Shown: piece after piece, positions 61,100-64,000 of the stretch | How the letters are laid out: each line of letters starts with the position of its first letter | How positions within the stretch are numbered: position 1 is the first letter of the stretch | IMG/VR virus record: IMGVR_UViG_3300033984_000205 | Coordinates: 1 to 64,000 of that record | Reading direction: 5' to 3' (one strand) | DNA length: 64,000 bases | Origin: a virus | The notes under the pieces: generated by a model | Database searches by the model: none | Told to the model about the DNA's origin: nothing | Seen by the model: only the letters and a program-made list of their open reading frames with translations | Program-made: the position numbers and the translations under genes

Positions 61100-64000
61100 T
61101 ATTTCTCTAATTGTTTTATTCTATTCTCTAATTCTTGAATCTTAGCAACAAGTACTTCTATATAATTTACAGATAACATTTTATTTTCTCCTTCAGATAC
61201 TTGATCAGGATATTTTTCTTGAATTTCTTGTGCAACATATCCTATGTGTACTTTGTCATCTCTCTTGTCTTTCCAAGTAAATTTAATAGTATCACCATCT
61301 TGTTCTATAATATCTTTTAGTCTAGCATCAGAAGAATTAAAAAATCCTAAAGCTGTTACATTTCCAACATTAGAAACTGTAAAAACAGTACCACTTTGTT
61401 TTATTACTCCATTTAAAACTGTTTCAGTTATTTGGTCATTACCTAAAACAGCTTGGTTGTTTTTAGTTGTAAATGAATTATACCCTATAGCAATACTATT
61501 GCTAACAGTGGTTACTTGTGGGGATATGGTATTATCATCTTGTGATCCAAGAAAAGTATTTCTAGCACCAGTTACAGTATAACCTGCTTTGTAACCAAGT
61601 CCTGTGTTTAAGCTTGAATTTATATTAGCTTTAAGTGAATCTACACCTATTGAAGTGTTATATGTACCACCAAAATTTGAATATGATGCATATCTACCAA
61701 CAGCAGTGTTTTGATACCCAGCAACATTACCTTGAAGTGCACTTGAGCCAACAGCAGTGTTCCAATTTGCATCAGTATTCTGTCTAAGTGCATCTTTACC
61801 AACTGCTGTATTTTCTTCTCCACTATTGTTTGTTTTAAGTGCTTCAGATCCTATTGCAGTATTTTGAAAACCTATTGTATTAGCTGTAAGTGTTCCTATA
61901 CCAAGTGCTGTATTGTTATTTCCAGTGTTAAATTTAAGAGACTCAAACCCTACTGCTGTATTATAAATGCCAACAAAAGGTATTGTAGGATCTACAGAAC
62001 TAGATTCTCCTACATTATTTAAAAGAGCATTTACTCCAATAGCTGTATTTTGAAAACCTCCAACATTATTTGCTAGAGCACTTTTACCAATTGCTGTATT
62101 ATTATTTGCAGTATTTACTTTAAGAGCATCTATTCCAATTGCTGTATTATTAACTGCGCTATTGGGTACAGTTGATCCCTTACCAACAGTTAAACCATTA
62201 ACTACTAAGTCTTCAGTAAAACTTTTTATTCCTGCAAATGTTTGTGGATCAATTGTTACTACTCCTCCAAAATTAAGTGAAGCAGGTTGTAAGTTTAAAA
62301 CACTTCCTGTTATTGTAGCTCCATTTACATTAGGTGCAGAACCTATAGGATTTAATGTTATTGTTCCTCCAGTCCCAACACCAATAGCAGTTCTGAAATC
62401 TGCAGCACTTAAAAGACTTACTGTATTATTTGCATTAGCTCTTAAGAATGTTATTGCTCCAGGATTTGTTACTGTAAAAATATTTGATCCAATTGTAGTT
62501 GCTCCTAAATTGGTTCTTGCTCCTGTTGCAGTAGTTGCACCTGTTCCTCCATTTGCAATAGCTAAAGTACCAGCTAATGTAATTATTCCAGATGTGGCTG
62601 TACTTGGAGTTAATCCTGTTGTCCCTCCTGAAAATGAAGTAACTGCTGAAGTCAAGTATGTACTTGTATCATAACTAATAACACCAGCAGTAGATTTTAC
62701 AAACCCTGTTCCTGATAAAGTATTTTGTTTAGATGTTGCTAAACCACTATATAAACTATTTACTGCATTATCTCCTGAGTTGTTGTTAGTTGTATTATTA
62801 AGAACAACTAATTTTGCATCAGTAACATATCTTCTATTTGTTGAATCAGCTATATCAGCAGTAGTTGCATCTGCTCCTACTGTAACTAATCCCTTAGAGT
62901 CATAAGTAATTTTTGTTTTAGTTGCTCCTGTTATTGCAGTATTTGGAGTAAGTTTATCATTAAATGTTGTCCAATCACTAGCTGTCAATAAACCTCTTCT
63001 ATTTGTTGCAGAAGATGCATTTGGAATATTAAATGTATGAGTAATATCAGTTGAATTAATATTAAAATCGTTACCTAATGCTCCTGTTGCAAATAATTGT
63101 GATGCAGATGTCAAACCATTTAATGAAGCAAGACCTGTTGTAAATGTACTTTGTATTGAACTTAAGTTAGAATTTTGTGTATATAATGTAATAGTATTTC
63201 CTGAACTTAAATTTTTAGGGTAAAACCTAATAGCAATTCTGTCAGAAGTTGTTAATGGTGCATACTCTGGTACAGCACATGTAAATGTATATAAATCAAC
63301 TGTTGTTCCATTTGTTATAACCTCAACTAAAGAGGTGGCTAAAACATAAAATGTAGATCCATTATAAACTTCAACAGTTGCATAAACTTGTAAAACATTA
63401 GAAGCAGATGCAGATAAATAACACTGAAAAAGCCAAACTCCTGCAGGTACAACTTCTTGAGTTGGTTTACCTATATCTGTAATAAAGTTTGCAAATGCAA
63501 CATCATTTACAGTTCCTGATGTAAAATTAGCACTAGTACCTAAATTTGCTCCAGTAGATAATTGATAAAAGTTATTTGCATCTATAGTTCCTTGAGATGT
63601 TCCTCCATTACAATAGTAAACTTGTCCTCCACCTCCTCCTGCTATTTCAGGAAAGGAAGCTAGCTGACCATCCCCTCTTATATATTGTGAAGCTAATCCT
63701 GCCCCTGTTACTGTAAGAGTATCACTTGATGTTACAGGACTATTAGTAACTTGAAATGCACTTGGCATACTTAGTCCTACAGATGTTACTGTTCCACTAG
63801 TAAGAGTTGGAAATGTTGCAAGTGTACCATTACCTCTTAAATATTGAGAGATAGTACCTATTGGATATGGGTAATATGCAGTAGAATCTGTTGAACCATT
63901 AGCCTTTAAAAACTGAGATGACGTGCCACCTACTACCTTATCCACTTTTAATGCATCTTGAGTGTCAACATAACTTGTTGTAGCTAATCCATTAGTAGAT
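61099..64000 (-). CDS. Tail fibre with S74 chaperone domain (5' end outside window)
   Basis: At least 966 residues. A GTG at 63945 is in frame, but the frame stays open to 64000, so the true start is beyond the right edge. The body has Ser/Thr/Gly beta-structure and, at about 61620-62150, tandem repeats NTAIGxxALxxN like YadA-type trimeric heads. The C-terminal 90 residues hold SSDARLKDII with the Ser-Asp/Lys dyad, VHIGYVAQEIQEKYP, and a coiled-coil end (KIQELENRIKQLEK), the Peptidase_S74 intramolecular chaperone that trimerises fibres and then cuts itself off. Likely primary host-binding fibre. Confidence 0.9.
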   Translation of the reverse strand, partial: STNGLATTSYVDTQDALKVDKVVGGTSSQFLKANGSTDSTAYYPYPIGTISQYLRGNGTLATFPTLTSGTVTSVGLSMPSAFQVTNSPVTSSDTLTVTGAGLASQYIRGDGQLASFPEIAGGGGGQVYYCNGGTSQGTIDANNFYQLSTGANLGTSANFTSGTVNDVAFANFITDIGKPTQEVVPAGVWLFQCYLSASASNVLQVYATVEVYNGSTFYVLATSLVEVITNGTTVDLYTFTCAVPEYAPLTTSDRIAIRFYPKNLSSGNTITLYTQNSNLSSIQSTFTTGLASLNGLTSASQLFATGALGNDFNINSTDITHTFNIPNASSATNRRGLLTASDWTTFNDKLTPNTAITGATKTKITYDSKGLVTVGADATTADIADSTNRRYVTDAKLVVLNNTTNNNSGDNAVNSLYSGLATSKQNTLSGTGFVKSTAGVISYDTSTYLTSAVTSFSGGTTGLTPSTATSGIITLAGTLAIANGGTGATTATGARTNLGATTIGSNIFTVTNPGAITFLRANANNTVSLLSAADFRTAIGVGTGGTITLNPIGSAPNVNGATITGSVLNLQPASLNFGGVVTIDPQTFAGIKSFTEDLVVNGLTVGKGSTVPNSAVNNTAIGIDALKVNTANNNTAIGKSALANNVGGFQNTAIGVNALLNNVGESSSVDPTIPFVGIYNTAVGFESLKFNTGNNNTALGIGTLTANTIGFQNTAIGSEALKTNNSGEENTAVGKDALRQNTDANWNTAVGSSALQGNVAGYQNTAVGRYASYSNFGGTYNTSIGVDSLKANINSSLNTGLGYKAGYTVTGARNTFLGSQDDNTISPQVTTVSNSIAIGYNSFTTKNNQAVLGNDQITETVLNGVIKQSGTVFTVSNVGNVTALGFFNSSDARLKDIIEQDGDTIKFTWKDKRDDKVHIGYVAQEIQEKYPDQVSEGENKMLSVNYIEVLVAKIQELENRIKQLEK
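61620..62150 (-). repeat. Trimeric-head-like NTAIG coding repeats
   Basis: About nine diverged repeats of NTA(I/V)GxxAL/SxxN within the fibre gene, with spacers of 14-20 residues. They resemble the left-handed beta-roll of YadA-type adhesin heads. Confidence 0.75.

Noticed and set aside
1-64000. tRNA, tmRNA or rRNA genes
   Set aside because: No cloverleaf-like stretches were noticed, and the gaps between genes are too short. A tRNAscan search was not possible here.

Overview
This window is an internal stretch of a large, AT-rich tailed-phage genome. It most likely comes from a crAss-like phage (Crassvirales) that infects a member of the Bacteroidota. Four points support this. A replication block on one strand converges on a structural block on the other. 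One reading frame of 4,398 codons carries an RNA-polymerase DxDxD motif (DYDID) and a zincin HELIH motif. It is followed by other very large virion proteins, a 1,953-residue muzzle/stabilisation-like protein, an IHF-like protein and ring-type proteins. Translation starts lack Shine-Dalgarno sequences and have A/T-rich leaders or ATGA/TAATG coupling, as is usual in Bacteroidota. Standard stop codons are used. Portal, capsid and terminase genes are not present and probably lie beyond the right edge.

Left block, + strand, 1-20377: a tightly packed early/replication operon. It holds the C-terminal part of a family A DNA polymerase, an SF2 helicase, a DnaB-like helicase, a Sak4-like ATPase, a probable SSB, a primase and a UDG-fold protein without a recognisable active site. 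Next comes an unexpected cassette at 8310-13084: a beta-grasp (ubiquitin-like) protein, an unknown protein with possible E2-like features, a JAMM/JAB isopeptidase, an E1/ThiF-like activating enzyme and a coupled acidic Ser/Thr-rich protein. Further on are two PD-(D/E)XK nucleases, two MazG-like nucleotide pyrophosphohydrolase-type proteins, a GroES-like co-chaperonin, an ATP-dependent DNA ligase, several tiny coupled genes and a membrane-anchored protein.

Right block, - strand, 64000-20420, read right to left: a tail fibre with a C-terminal S74 chaperone domain that runs off the window, two small proteins, a holin, a third PD-(D/E)XK nuclease, a protein resembling the C-terminal domain of ribosomal protein bL12, a ring protein and an IHF-like protein. 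Then come four consecutive appendage proteins (collagen-like repeats, carbohydrate-binding-like modules and a BspA-type repeat adhesin), a connector/ring protein, the muzzle protein, two cargo-type proteins, the giant virion RNA polymerase/protease protein and a last large virion protein. The two blocks converge on a hairpin terminator at 20374-20413.

The most interesting feature is the Ubl-JAB-E1 cassette. Its composition resembles the core of PRTRC-type bacterial ubiquitin-like systems, but it sits inside a phage replication operon far from the tail genes. This suggests a phage-encoded protein-conjugation pathway acting early in infection, perhaps on host or replication proteins. No RNA genes, insertion sequences or CRISPR arrays were seen, and there is no gene-free stretch longer than about 60 bases.
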